Origin: Oxytricha trifallax
Lineage: Eukaryota; Ciliophora; Spirotrichea; Sporadotrichida; Oxytrichidae
DNA: 64,000 nucleotides
Assembly: GCA_000711775.1 (NCBI GenBank)
Contig: ARYC01000615.1
Span: 114,633-178,632 of the forward strand
Reading direction: 5' to 3'
Shown: piece after piece, positions 49,217 to 60,657 of the stretch
Numbering within the stretch: position 1 is the first letter of the stretch
Layout: every line of letters begins with the position of its first letter
The notes under the pieces: generated by a model
What the model saw: only the letters and a program-made list of their open reading frames with translations
Databases searched by the model: none
Told to the model about the DNA's origin: nothing
Position numbers and translations under genes: made by a program

Positions 49217-50483
49217 TCACTCAAAATGCACCTTAGGATCATGTGGGAGAGGTCTGAAGTTTATCTTACTTAACCACAACTCTATCTACTCTATTGATAT
49301 GTCTTGATCTTGAGTTTGGTTTAATTATTATTTACTCTGCCATTTGTTTTATTGATTGAGATACTCTTGTTTTGTCAATTAATTGCTTTATTCTTTGTTA
49401 GGCATCCTTCTTGAATCTTGTAGAGTACGAGGCATATCGCACTCTATTATTATTGCTGCTAAAGCCCACACATCACACTGAAAGTCTCCATCTCTCCAGT
49501 CCTCTCTTTCTGGATAGTACCCTTGCGTTCCCATTACAGTTCCAAGCCTTGATACTTCCACTCTTTAAGCTCTGTTGAAATCGATTATTGCTACTCTTAC
49601 AGGTGAGAAGTTTATCATTATATTTTCTGGCTTCAAATCTCTGTGAACAAACCCTAACTTATGAAGCTCTTTAATACCTTATACTGTTTGAGTCGCTATT
49701 TATCCAAGTTACTTATGATTCCTTTGATCTGTTATGAAATCTCTTAGGTTATTTCATAGAGTGGAAGTCTGAAAGCAACATGATCCTTGGCAAAGAGAAC
49801 AGCATCTAGCTTGATTAAGTATCTACACTCTTTAAACTTTGCTTGAGTGAGTACTTGATACTCATTTGTAAACTCCATCTAATATTTATCATCACTTAAG
49901 AGATAGTTGAAGGGATGCACCTTGTATGCGTGTTGATGATCATTGATAACTTTCTTATCAAAGGAGTCTTCTAATATTAGGTAGCTCTAAAGAGAAGTAT
50001 CTAGGTCAATTTAAGCAAGAACCGGTATTTTCTTGTATTGAATCTTGATCATAATTCTTGTTATTTCAGAGGTCAGTTGGTTGCGTGCCTTCCTAACTAA
50101 CTCTAACTCTCTTGCTTATTCGGCACAACGACCTTAGAATATTCCCTCGCTTTTCTTTTGTTGAGAAGCTTCAGCTCACCTTCATGATTCTCAACTTCTA
50201 TATCTTTCTTGTGAGCTTTTAATAGATGCTTCTTCAAGTCTCTTGTATGAGAGTATTGCTTATGGCACTCAAAGCAGTCATACTTTCCATCTATTTTATC
50301 ATGCTTTAAGTATACAGTGGGCTTGGCTTCTCTATGCTCTTTCTTATGTCTGCACCAGCTTGATTTATGAGCAAAATCTCTCACACATAGCTCACAAAAA
50401 TAGACGTCAGCTTCTTCAGTTTGTATAGGAATTTCATTAATACCTTTCTCCTCCTCTCTGTCTCCCACACACTTGTTTGCCAT
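49217..50483 (-). CDS. TBE 57 kDa zinc-finger/protein-kinase protein (frameshifted)
   Basis: Start ATG 50483, stop TGA 49219-49217. Two C2H2 fingers are visible: C30, C33, H46, H50 (CELCVRDFAHKSSWCRHKKE) and C70, C73, H86, H91. Frame changes near 50090 and 49690 separate a middle part (PFNYLLSDDKYQMEF..) from the C-terminal kinase half. The latter has a textbook catalytic loop, LGFVHRDLKPENIMI, then AIIDFNRA at the DFG position (DFN) and GTQGYYPEREDW like an activation segment/APE region. So this subfamily keeps kinase catalytic residues that TBE-A has lost. A Gln-rich tail follows. Presumed to bind DNA and phosphorylate a protein, but its substrate is unknown. Confidence 0.8.
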
Positions 50484-51103
50484 TTATTTTATATTATTAA
50501 TTTCTATTTTAATAACAGAGACCTCAAGTGATAGCTCTGGTAGTTCCTTATGAGAGTTCATCTCACAGTTATCACACTTTATATTGACGCCAAAGGTAAG
50601 TCTCATTTAGTTTGATGTAAATGTTGTTGTTTTTCTTAAAATGTTAGCGCTCATATTTAAATTTGAATTTAAAATTATAAAACTGCCTCTATAACTGAGA
50701 GCTTATATGAGAGCTTTCCAAGCCTACAACTTTCAAGGGAAGTTTTAAGAGTATTATAGAAGATATATGAGTGCAAAGAGACGAACCAGCTCTAAATATA
50801 GGTGAGAAAGTAACCATTTTAACTATCAATAATAAGTTGATTATAGCACGTACCAATTTAGGAGCTGCTCCTAATTAAGTACGTACCAATTTAAATTTAA
50901 AAATATGGAACTATAACAGGTAGAAATTGATATCAATCTCTCAAGTTTTGAAACCAGTTCTCAAAACCTTCTCCATATCCTTCTAAGAGGTTGACCTCCT
51001 ATAGGATGCCCATATTTAATAGTAGGTTTTACTGAGGTATGTAATTGAAATCAATAAACTTAAATTTGAATATCATTTCTTAGATCTGTAAACAAGATGG
51101 TCA

Positions 51104-51877
51104 ATGAATGATGTAATGAAAAGAGTGCAAGCACAAGAATTGATTCAAAGATTTAGAAGCAAGGAGGATTTGCATCGTTACCTGGTGCAGCAAGGTAATA
51201 AACTCATAGTTGCTAATCTTTATTATGTAGTTGGTTTGTTCTTGCCAACGATGGAAGGTACTAAAATTCATTTCTAAGAGCGATACTCTGCGAAGAGAAG
51301 AAAGAATTGAAAACTTAAGATGAAAAGTTTGCAGAGATTCAAAACTATCCAGAAATCTCAATGAATAACTTATACGATGATGCTATGAATGACCCAGAGG
51401 TTTCGCAGTACCTGCCTACTAAGAGCAGTTGTCAAATAAACTACCTGAAAGAAACTATTTCTTTGGCATACTTGCAACAATTAAAGGTGATTACTTGAAA
51501 GAAATTATTCAAGAATCTCATAAGAAAAGGTACAGCATCACTTCAGAGATAAGGATAAACAGGGGATCAAGATAAGTGAGAGCTGGCTATAAGAGTTGCA
51601 GAAGCACCCATATATATCAAGTAAGATTTGTAGTTTAACTCTTTAGAAAAATCTGGTACTGGCATCTTCTTGATGAAGGAATAGAGCAAGCTTCACAGAG
51701 AGCGAAAGTCGCAGAAAGTATGAAGTTAGCAAGAGACTTTATTCAAATATTTAGCCTCCAGAGACAATGAACATAGATGCAGGAGCTGGCAGCAAGAGAA
51801 GAAACTTAGGAGGAGGGAAGCAAGAAATAGAAGAAAAGAAAGTGAAGCCAGCTCCCTCTAAAGAATTTCAAATGTGA
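51104..51877 (+). pseudogene. TBE 22 kDa gene, decayed
   Basis: Plus strand, start ATG 51104 (NDVMKRVQAQELIQRFRSKE). Successive frames give NYPEISMNNLYDDAMNDPEV, then LPERNYFFGILATIKGDYLK, then a basic C-terminus (AGAGSKRRNLGGGKQEIEEK) ending at TGA 51875-51877. At least four one-base shifts are needed, so it cannot be translated as is. The central block matches TBE-A's 22 kDa protein. Confidence 0.7.
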
Positions 51878-51886
51878 CTTATATAT

Positions 51887-52882
51887 TCATTAACTTAACT
51901 ACAAAACTTATTTATATACATTCACTCTCCCTTCTTTAGCACACTTTTAAGCCAACAAATTATCTACTCTCTTCGCTGAGCTTTTAATAAAGTCTACTGT
52001 ATCGATAGGTAAGTCATGCATAAGATGGTATAGCAGCAGTTTCTTATAATGACCTTTAAGTATACCCCAGTAGAATTCAATTCCATTAAACAATGGGCTG
52101 TAAGGCACGTGACACTGGCGTTATTCTAAGTTGTTCATAACTCTTCCTTGTATCTTTAGTCTTATGAACAGAAAGATTATCAACGAATAGTATAATCACT
52201 TATTCAGGGTACTTCTCTCTCAGCTCCTCTAAGAACTTAATATACTGCTCTGTATTAATAGACGAGGATGAATAACAAATTCTAAACCAGCATCCTCGCT
52301 AATACCTCCAAGAATTGCCATTGTTTATACCTTGACTTTCTAGTCATAAACTTCATGTTGCTATGCCTCTTATACCAAGACTTCTAGATGAAAATGTTGA
52401 ATGAAACACAGCCTCGTCAGCATGAATAAACTCAATATTATTCTATTAGGCTCTCTGCATTTAATTATAAATATAATTAAAGTTGTTGTTGTAAAATGGG
52501 AGAGTGAAATCAATTACTCTCTTGATACGATTTACACCTTTGTAAGAGAAAGCGTTTCGTTTATAAATGTTTGCAACAGAGAGAAGTGAGCCCAATACTT
52601 CAAAGTTTTTTCATTAATAAGATAGTCAATATGCTTTTATAGAAACTTTAACTTCCTCTTAGGCATAGAATTCAGCTGTTATTGCTTTAGTTATACTGCT
52701 ATAAGACAGTGGGATCGAACAGTTGATGGACTTCGCTTTAAGAGCAGTGTAATAGACTTATAGTTCAGTACTGGTATGACTTATTCACTGTAAATATCAC
52801 ATCCATAACGCAGTTTAAACACTAAATCTATATACGCTTCATCATAAATAGACCCCAAAAGCTTGCTATTTTTGTCTCGCAT
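51887..52882 (-). pseudogene. TBE DDE transposase, decayed
   Basis: Minus strand, ATG 52882 (MRDKNSKLLGSIYDEAYIDL) to TGA 51889-51887, about the length expected. The N-terminal helix-turn-helix-like region (SITLLLKRSPSTVRSH) is intact. Catalytic blocks are recognisable: EFIHADEAVF (first Asp), ILFVDNLSVHKT (second Asp), PLFNGIEFYWGILKGHYKK (Glu). At least three one-base shifts fall between these blocks. Its 3' end is convergent with, and only 9 bp from, the 22 kDa gene. Confidence 0.8.
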
Positions 52883-52891
52883 TTAATTAAA

Positions 52892-52963
52892 AACCCCAAC
52901 CCCTAACAAATTCCCTACAAATCAAAGCACTTATAAACCTCATTAAGGGGTTTTGGGGTTTTG
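52892..52963 (-). repeat. TBE-B right terminal inverted repeat
   Basis: Inverse of 49098-49169. The transposase start codon lies about 9 bases inside its inner edge. Confidence 0.95.
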
Positions 52964-52966
52964 ATT

Positions 52967-55437
52967 GTCAACAATTTAACAGATAATTTAGTAAAGAATG
53001 AAGAAGATTTTAGGAGAGGAAAATGCAGATGAAAGTTTATTCATTCTGATGAATATATCTGTGCGAATTATCTATGTTATAACAAAGTATTCAGTTATTC
53101 TCCATTTCCTTTATTATTATTAATAAGTCCATTGATTGGTGTTTATTTAATTCTTTTAAAATTATATTTTTCAATAAGTTTAGCGTAATTAACTAAAATA
53201 CATAAATGATCTCAGTTATTTGACAAAAAAATATGTGAAAAAGTCAAATTTTGAGGAACACTTCAGAGAATAGATTATAAGTACTCTAGTTATATATTTA
53301 CGGGCATAAAAGACAAAAGTAGGCTGAATACAAAGCCAATAGATGAAGCCATTACTTACTAGTTTAATTAATAGATATCCTGCTAAAATGAGAATATTTT
53401 ATAGTTACATAAAGAAGTACTTTTTCTTCAAGGCTTTAATTGTGATGGATTTGATTGGATAATGCTTTCTATCACAACACCTACGTAAAACTGTGAGCAG
53501 ATAATTTCGGAATAGTTGGGTCAAAAGTATACCACAATAGTAATATATTAGAGAGACGTATATTACTTAGTGAGACTCAAAAGGGCTTTACTCAGATATC
53601 GATATATATATATATATACACGAATCATTTGAAAATTTCATTACAAAATAGTTGAAAGGTTATTAAACAAACCTTTTGCAGAGAAGTAATAATAGGTTGA
53701 AATTGAAATTTGCCAAAATGTTGAAATTGAAATAAAAGCATCCTCATCATTTTATTTAAATTACAGAATTGAGAATAGAGATTAATCAACATTAAAAGAT
53801 TATATGATTCTGAATGAATATTTAAACTATCTAATATACTGACAACAAGAGTCAAGACAGAATCTTTCTCCATAGTATTGTGGCTTATAAAAGCGAACTA
53901 TGCCAATATGTTACATGAAATAGAATAAATTTATATTTAACAAAGAGTTACATAAATTAATAAACTTTAAACTATGCTATCCAACAGAAAACTACAAGAT
54001 GCAACCTACGCTTATTAAGAATTGATGTATTTAATTAAATAAGGCTAATCCAATTTGATATTGGAGACAATACTATAATAACTGTATAAAATTAAGAACT
54101 AACTAGATAGAATATATTTTGTGACGCTTCATCGATGTAGACAGTACTTCTTTTTGAAATTAAAATCAAGATATCAATTATCCTGATATATTAAAAATAA
54201 TTTAAGCAAGTTAATGAAATGGAAGGGGTAAAAATGGCTTATAATGCTTATTTTTCCTGATTTTAAATATATAAATATGTTTTATATACTCTAACTTTGT
54301 ATTTATAATATGGGTTAAATATGAATTATTTCAAAGTCTAACAATCCCACGATTTGTGAAAATAATATAAATGCATAAATAAATTCACTACTTTTATATA
54401 AATTCCTTTTTTTAGAAGAGTAATATGGTGAAATTAGACATAATAAGTGTGAGACTTAGTAGAAAAGATAAGCATTCTAAATCCCTCAAAATATTAAAAA
54501 TAGTTAATTATGCAATATGATTTTTATGATATAGTTCTAATTAATTATATAAATGAAGCAAAATATAATTCATTGAATTAGCGAAGTAATGGATATGCTG
54601 TTTAAGTCGCTATTATTATTTATATTTTTCAATTAATACATATCTATATTAATATTTATTATATGAGTTTGCACTTAATAGTAGAAGTAGTTAAGTCCTC
54701 ATAAAAACAGCAATAAATTTAAAAAGAATAATAAACAATAATTTTAATAGCACAAATTACAATAAAGTATGCAAAGTTGATCAGCAATCTGCATGCATAA
54801 TTATCATTTTTTTCATTATCAATATTAGATAGCAATTAAAAGTTTTCCATAATTCAATTTAGAAACATCTTAATTGCTCAAGTTATAAGCATTTTGCGAT
54901 ATTATCCGGGATAGAAGATTATTAAAAGAGAAAATAATAATATGAAAAAAGCAGTGGTTTAAAGGGATCAAATAGAACTCAAAAAGTGAAATAATTGCTA
55001 ACACAAAATATGCGATAAACACTATAATATTTATCAGAATAAATGGAGTATAAGCAAATTATGTGTTGAGCTACAACTGAAGCATGTTTGAAATATTAGT
55101 CTTAACTCCCGACATATGAAAAGATTCTAGGGATTAAAATCAAGTCAAGAAACTTAATTAGATTTTCAAAATATTTTATGGAGGAAGTTTTTATTTGACC
55201 GTGACATACACCATTATTAAATATTATACAATATATGGTATAGATTTATAATTGAATAAGATAACTTAATAAGAATAGAAAGGAAGAGATTGCATCAGAA
55301 ACAAATTCAAAATTTGTTTAATAACATACATTGCTGAACATTCAATAAATATTATATACAATTTATAAGCATTAAATTACCGTAACTTTATAGAATTATT
55401 TATAATAGAATAAATAAGATATTAATAAACATCAAAA
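52967..55437. other. AT-rich spacer
   Basis: No gene supported; a TA run is at about 53600-53620. A minus-strand standard-code frame at 53625-53873 has no support beyond length. Confidence 0.5.
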
Positions 55438-55710
55438 ATGAGCGAAATGGGGATCAAGAATTAACTAATCAAAAGGAAAACCCACAGTATAAACAAAATA
55501 TTGTTAAAAAATGAAAAAAGAAACGGTACAATAAGAAGCAGATAAAATTTAAAATATCTTGAAAAAAATGAAAGAGGCTAGACTTTAATAATTGACAGAA
55601 ACAAAGCAACAAGGAGCTCTTAGACAGAAGAAACTAAATTTTGACATTATAATATAAATTACAAAAGTTTATTCATAAAATTATTCTATAATTCAGTTTT
55701 ATCCATGTAA
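55438..55710 (+). CDS. Possible coiled-coil protein segment
   Basis: ATG 55438 (MSEMGIKNQ) opens one frame. A second, more convincing frame reads MKKETVQQEADKIQNILKKM then KEARLQQLTETKQQGALRQ, highly charged and helical, ending at a TGA near 55711. The two may be joined by an intron or shift I could not place. No family recognised. Confidence 0.35.
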
Positions 55711-56499
55711 AAAATTATGAAGCCTCAAGAACAGAACATCAATTGAGAATAATGAATTTTGTAGAGCAGATAAAATGAATCATTTCATCAACCTATTAAA
55801 GGATAGAGTAATTAGAATTGAATAATATTCGTACATAAAAAGAGATTATTGCAAATATAAAAATTAAAAGCACTGATTAAGTAGATGCAAATAAAATATA
55901 GTTACCAGAAATCGAATTAAAGTTTGAGAAACAGCTGAAATATAAATAATTAAGTTAAAAAAGATTTTTTAATTTTAATATACTGAAGTTAGGAATCTCA
56001 TATGTAGTTTTATTTAAATTATTTTCCTTTGTTTTTTACTTTTTTTATTTGACTTAGAAATAAATTTAAAGCCACTTATTATAAATAACAATAAAAAACA
56101 GTAATTTTGCCTTTTTTGTTGAATTTATAATGAATTTCAATTAAAAAACAATATATATATATATATATACACAATAACTCATTGAAAGATTTCAAATATA
56201 AATACAAACAAGCCTCTTAAGTAAGATTAAAAACAAATTCAAAAAAAAAATAAATAAAACAAGTAACAATAGAGAAAAATATAGTATAATACAATTTAAA
56301 AAATATTAGAGACTAATAATATTATTCCAAATTTGAAGGTAATACAATTTGATAAATTGCATCTCACCAAAAAATAAAAATCAAATAATTGCTTATTACG
56401 AGTATTTTTGAAGAAAATAATTTGAAATTATAATTAAATAGTGAAAAACTTTTAATGAATACACTAATTGACTATATGATAGAAAATTTAATGTCGTTA

Positions 56500-56871
56500 A
56501 ATACACTAATAATTAGCAAATATTAGAGGGATCCCAACCTTTGCTGCATTAAATGCAATAACATTTTTAAGTAGAATTGCGATGAACATTTTCAAAATCT
56601 ATCTCACAAACAATTCTAACATCGATTTATAGGGAAAACCATTGATAAAGATGCTTTAAAGACGGTACCGGGAGGGATGGGCGTCTAATTTCCTTTACGC
56701 AGCCTCTAAGCCTATTAGAACACTGATTTTAGGTTGGTCAAATCTTCCCGGGTCTCGTTCGTAGTTAAACCTTACTCAGATTGTCTTTTTAATGATGTAT
56801 TCGTAATATGCGCTCTTAATAACAATAATGCTAAGTCGAGAAGTTTGTTAGAGCAGGTTATAAATTTTTGA
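56500..56871 (+). CDS. Unknown protein segment (3' end of a gene)
   Basis: About 120 codons open to TGA 56869-56871, clearly GC-richer in the middle. Reads IPTFAALNAITFLSRIAMNI, then LKTVPGGMGVQFPLRSLQAY and SSRVSFVVKPYSDCLFNDVF, finishing NNNNAKSRSLLEQVINF. No upstream start codon in a GC-rich context, so it is probably the last segment of a gene. Family unknown. Confidence 0.5.
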
Positions 56872-59350
56872 AAACGATAAAAAGTATGCGATTAATGTTG
56901 AAAATGCCATAATTTATATTAATTTTAACTTTTTTTAGACCAAAATAAATAAAATTCATACAAATATTAAATCTATTGCAAAAATAAAATAGAGAAAAAT
57001 TGGGTGTTTTTAATTCAGGCAGCTTCAATTTTAAAAGGTTATTACTTTATAAAAACTATTATAAATCATAATCTCGAATTAGGGTTCAGTTATTAAGAAC
57101 TATAGTATTTTTTATGATGTTTTAAGTTAACGATATAATTAATGGTAAAAAATGCAATTCATATGAGCCCAATATTTTGGATCTTTGTCATTTTGTAAAC
57201 ATTTTTTTATCCATAGCAGCCCAAAAAATGTGAGATTGTAATAATCTAGGTTTTAATGGCTGGACTAAAAAAGGCAATACTTTAAGCACCTAAAAATAAG
57301 TACGTGCTGAGGTAATGGTCAGCCTTGAAAATTTATCTATGTTTAATTAGCATTTTTTATAGATTTGTTTTACCAAGCAAGTGTCATTAAGAGTGCTCAT
57401 ACGAATTTTGGTTATGCATATGAGATTCTTTTACTCTTAAATACCAATAATAATGTTAATAATCAATATTTATAATGTGGTCGCACGTGATTTAATACTT
57501 TAATTATCTATATTTCAAACACGAATTTACTGTAGATTATTTTTCCATCCGCACACATATAATATGATATTTTTCTATGGGTCAAACTCACAGATACCTA
57601 AATCAAGACAACTCTAAATATTTAATTTATTATCCTACATAATATAATTAGATTTAGAGCTATATTGACATTTTCTATAAATTAGAAATAGGCCTCAATT
57701 TATGTTTAAATTCTTTTTAATTTTAAATTGGGTTGCTTTTTGTTTAAGATTTGAATTTTTTATTGAAAAAAATCTCATTATAAATGATTTTACAAAAGAT
57801 TATCTCATAGAATAAATTATATGAAATGGCAATAAAGTTTATTAGTATGCTAAGATATTGATAAGTGAGATAAGTTAATCTATAAAATTGGCATAAAAAA
57901 TATTATTTAAATATGAAGATGAAGGTTAAAATGTATTCTATATTAATTAGCAACAATTTAATGGCTAAAAATTAAAGATGAATCAATATTTAATTAATTT
58001 AAATTAAAAAGTAATTTATTAAAACTTAACATTAATCACTGTAAAATTATCTCAATTTTAATTTATTATTAGTGGTTTACTTTAAGTAATAATTATCCCT
58101 CTATCACAAATAAATTTTTAATTATATTTAATAGTAGTATTTTATCTTGGTTTTGATAATTTAAATTAATTTATATTTGCTAGGACTAGACCTATGTTTT
58201 AATTAATTGCTTTAATTAATTAATTTTGTCTTTTAAAAACATTTAATTATTAGTTTTTAAAGGATACAGCATAAGCAAATTTAGTTTTAATTAGGAAATC
58301 ATTTTAAATTAAAATCTAGTATATACATTTTTATGATATTTAAAAATTCAATTGAGTTCCTAACTTAGATTTATAATAATCAATTTGTTTATATTTATTA
58401 TAAATACTATTCAAATTATGCTAATCTTCAGAAGTTCTCGAGGCAATATTATATCAACTATGGCTCCATCTCAGCAAATAATTGAATTCAATAAGAAATA
58501 GTTATCAAATTTATATAATATATTATTATGAATATGTTTTTTGAGGAAATTATTTAGAAAACTTCTTTGAACAGTCAAATTTTGTTAAGTTATATTTATT
58601 TCTAAAATAAAAATGATGGAATAATGGTAAAGTCAAATTAAAATTAATTTATCTAAAATGGTATGATATATTAATATTAAATAATAAAGCGAATAAAATT
58701 AAAATAAATATAAATATAATATTCCAATTACATAAATAGTAATAAAATTTAAGTTTTTTATCTTCATCTTTTTTAGAATAATTACAATAAGTATACCTAA
58801 AGGCAAATAAAAATATTTAAAAATTATTTAAAAGGTCCATTTTTTATATAATAGTATTATTATTTATTTAAGAACTACGTTATTTATAAATATCTAAGCT
58901 GAATTGTGGCAGTTTAAGTTAGATATTATAAAACTATTCAATTTATTTTTTTTATATTCAATAAATAACTGCCATTTAATACTGGTAAATGAGAGATTGA
59001 ATTATAAACACAAATATTGTAACAATTAATTGAGGTATGATATATTATGATAAATTTAGCAATTATCTGATTAATTTTATAAGTTAATCAAAAGTAATTA
59101 AAAAGAGCATTACATATTTAATAAATGGTAATTAAGAAACTTAGAAGAAGTTGTGATTATAGATCACGTCATTGAAGTGTAAAATAAGTAAAAACATAGG
59201 TTTTGAATAAATCCTAACTCTAGGTAATCTATATATATTATATAATTTCCCCAAAGCACTATCCAAAAATAATAATTAATCCACTTCGGGGACTAAATCA
59301 GAGCCCATTAGATATGATAATATAAAATGAGAAAACCCTTTTAAACAGAT
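56872..59350. other. AT-rich spacer
   Basis: No gene supported. Confidence 0.5.
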
Positions 59351-59354
59351 TTTG

Positions 59355-60240
59355 TTATTTTTGCCTAATTGAGACTTCTTCTTCTGTCTTTATCTTTTCT
59401 ATTCTTTGATTTTTGCATCTTATTCTTCCTTTTTTACCTCTCTACTTTCTTTTGTTAAAATTGATGAAGATGTTGCCTTTATTTTTATAAATTTAAATTG
59501 ATGGTCAAATTTTTTAGGGTTCTTATGAAGAAATTAATTTTCTTTTGAGCAACATTAATCTTCAGTCTTGAAAAATCAATTGCATAAGTCACTCTTTATA
59601 ATGTGAGAGTGCATTTAGAGGAACTTATTTTTAAACTTAGATTTTTTTGTGCTTCCTTAACTGCACTATCAACACACAGCTTTTATAGTTAGCTAATATG
59701 TTCTTTATCAGAACTAGAGCTGTTTGTTTTGAAAGACCTACTCTGTGAATTCAGAACCTCTTATTACAACATTTTGTTAAGTATCTGTGTTTGTTAGTAG
59801 GTTACTGAAAGCAGAGCATGATGGTAATCCCATGTGATTAAAGGATTTTTCGAAGAATTCCAATTCATTAAATGCATCTGGGGCTGATGGCTCAGATCCA
59901 CACAGATACATTAGACTCTTTAATATCAATTCTTTCTTTTAGTTTGGTTTTGTGATTTAGTTTATATGGTATGTTAGAGCGAATTCAAGATCCTATATTT
60001 ATTATAGTTATTTTTTAGTTTAAGCTGGATTTATTTAGTAATATTTCATTATATTACATAAAGGTCTTGATTTTTAATTAATTCACAAAAATTAAAGTTT
60101 GGAGTATTATCTCCTTGAAATCTCTCATTTTCTTGTTTTCTAGTATTGGTTTCTAACTAAACTTGAGGAGTCTATGTAAGATTCATCGATGTACTTCTCT
60201 TTACCTTCATCACTCTAGTCAGAGTCACCATCATCATAGT
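59355..60240 (-). pseudogene. Unknown gene, minus strand, with frame changes
   Basis: Coding character runs from the MITE edge (60240) leftwards. It starts with an acidic stretch (DDGDSDQSDEGKEKYIDESY). A Ser/Asn-rich part follows (CGSEPSAPDAFNELEFFEKS, GLPSCSAFSNLLTNTDTQQN), then QLQKLCVDSAVKEAQKNLSL and a very basic C-terminus (KKVERQKRKNKMQKSKNRKD) ending at TGA near 59355. At least two one-base shifts are needed. The basic tail could be a nuclear signal. Either a decaying gene or several segments; the upstream end coincides with the TA flank of a MITE, which may have cut the gene. Confidence 0.45.
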
Positions 60241-60241
60241 A

Positions 60242-60657
60242 TTGTAGGAATACATTTGATTTGGAAATTAAATTATAAATAAATTTAATATAATATAAAT
60301 TCGTGGCAGTTAACTTTCTGGAAACCTGGACAATATGGTACTTGTTCTATAGAGAATTTAAAATTAGCTGGACCTTACTATTGACGGTACTTCTCTATCG
60401 CGTCTCTGAAGCGAGTTAACTCGACTTTAAATTTGCCATCAAATTCAACTAAACAAATCACCTAAATTTAAAGTCGAGTTAACTCGCTTCAGAGACGCGA
60501 TAGAGAAGTACCGTCAATAGTAAAGTCCAGCTGATTTTAAATTCTCTATAGAACAAGTACCATATTGTCCAGGCTTCCAGAAAGTTAACCGCCACGAATT
60601 TATATAATATTAAATTTATTTATAATTTAATTTCCCAAATCAGATGTATTCCTACAA
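60242..60657. mobile_element. MITE family 1, copy 3 (TA-flanked, near-perfect palindrome)
   Basis: 416 bp, ends TTGTAGGAATACATTTG and CAGATGTATTCCTACAA, TA on both sides. Almost the whole element is an inverted repeat; the inner arms with TCGACTTTAAAT.. and the block gagacgcgatagagaagtac are nearly exact, so this is the youngest copy. It can fold into a hairpin of nearly 200 bp. No ORF. Confidence 0.9.

Larger units (their letters stand above)
49095..52966. mobile_element. TBE: TBE-B, complete telomere-bearing element
   Basis: The element proper is 49098-52963 (3866 bp), flanked by ATT on both sides (49095-49097, 52964-52966). Ends are CAAAACCCCAAAACCCC followed by TTAATGAGG, with terminal repeats of 72 bp. 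Genes: 57 kDa (minus, 49217-50483), 22 kDa (plus, 51104-51877), transposase (minus, 51887-52882). Relative to TBE-A the 57 kDa gene is inverted, pointing to the outer end. TBE-A and TBE-B share only the C4A4 part of their ends, so they belong to different subfamilies. All three genes carry frameshifts. Confidence 0.95.

Noticed and set aside
56650-56790. GC-rich patch with 5S rRNA-like words (GGGAGGGATGGGCG, GTTAAACC)
   Set aside because: The words are in the wrong order for 5S rRNA and the patch is an open protein frame (LKTVPGGMGVQFPLRS).
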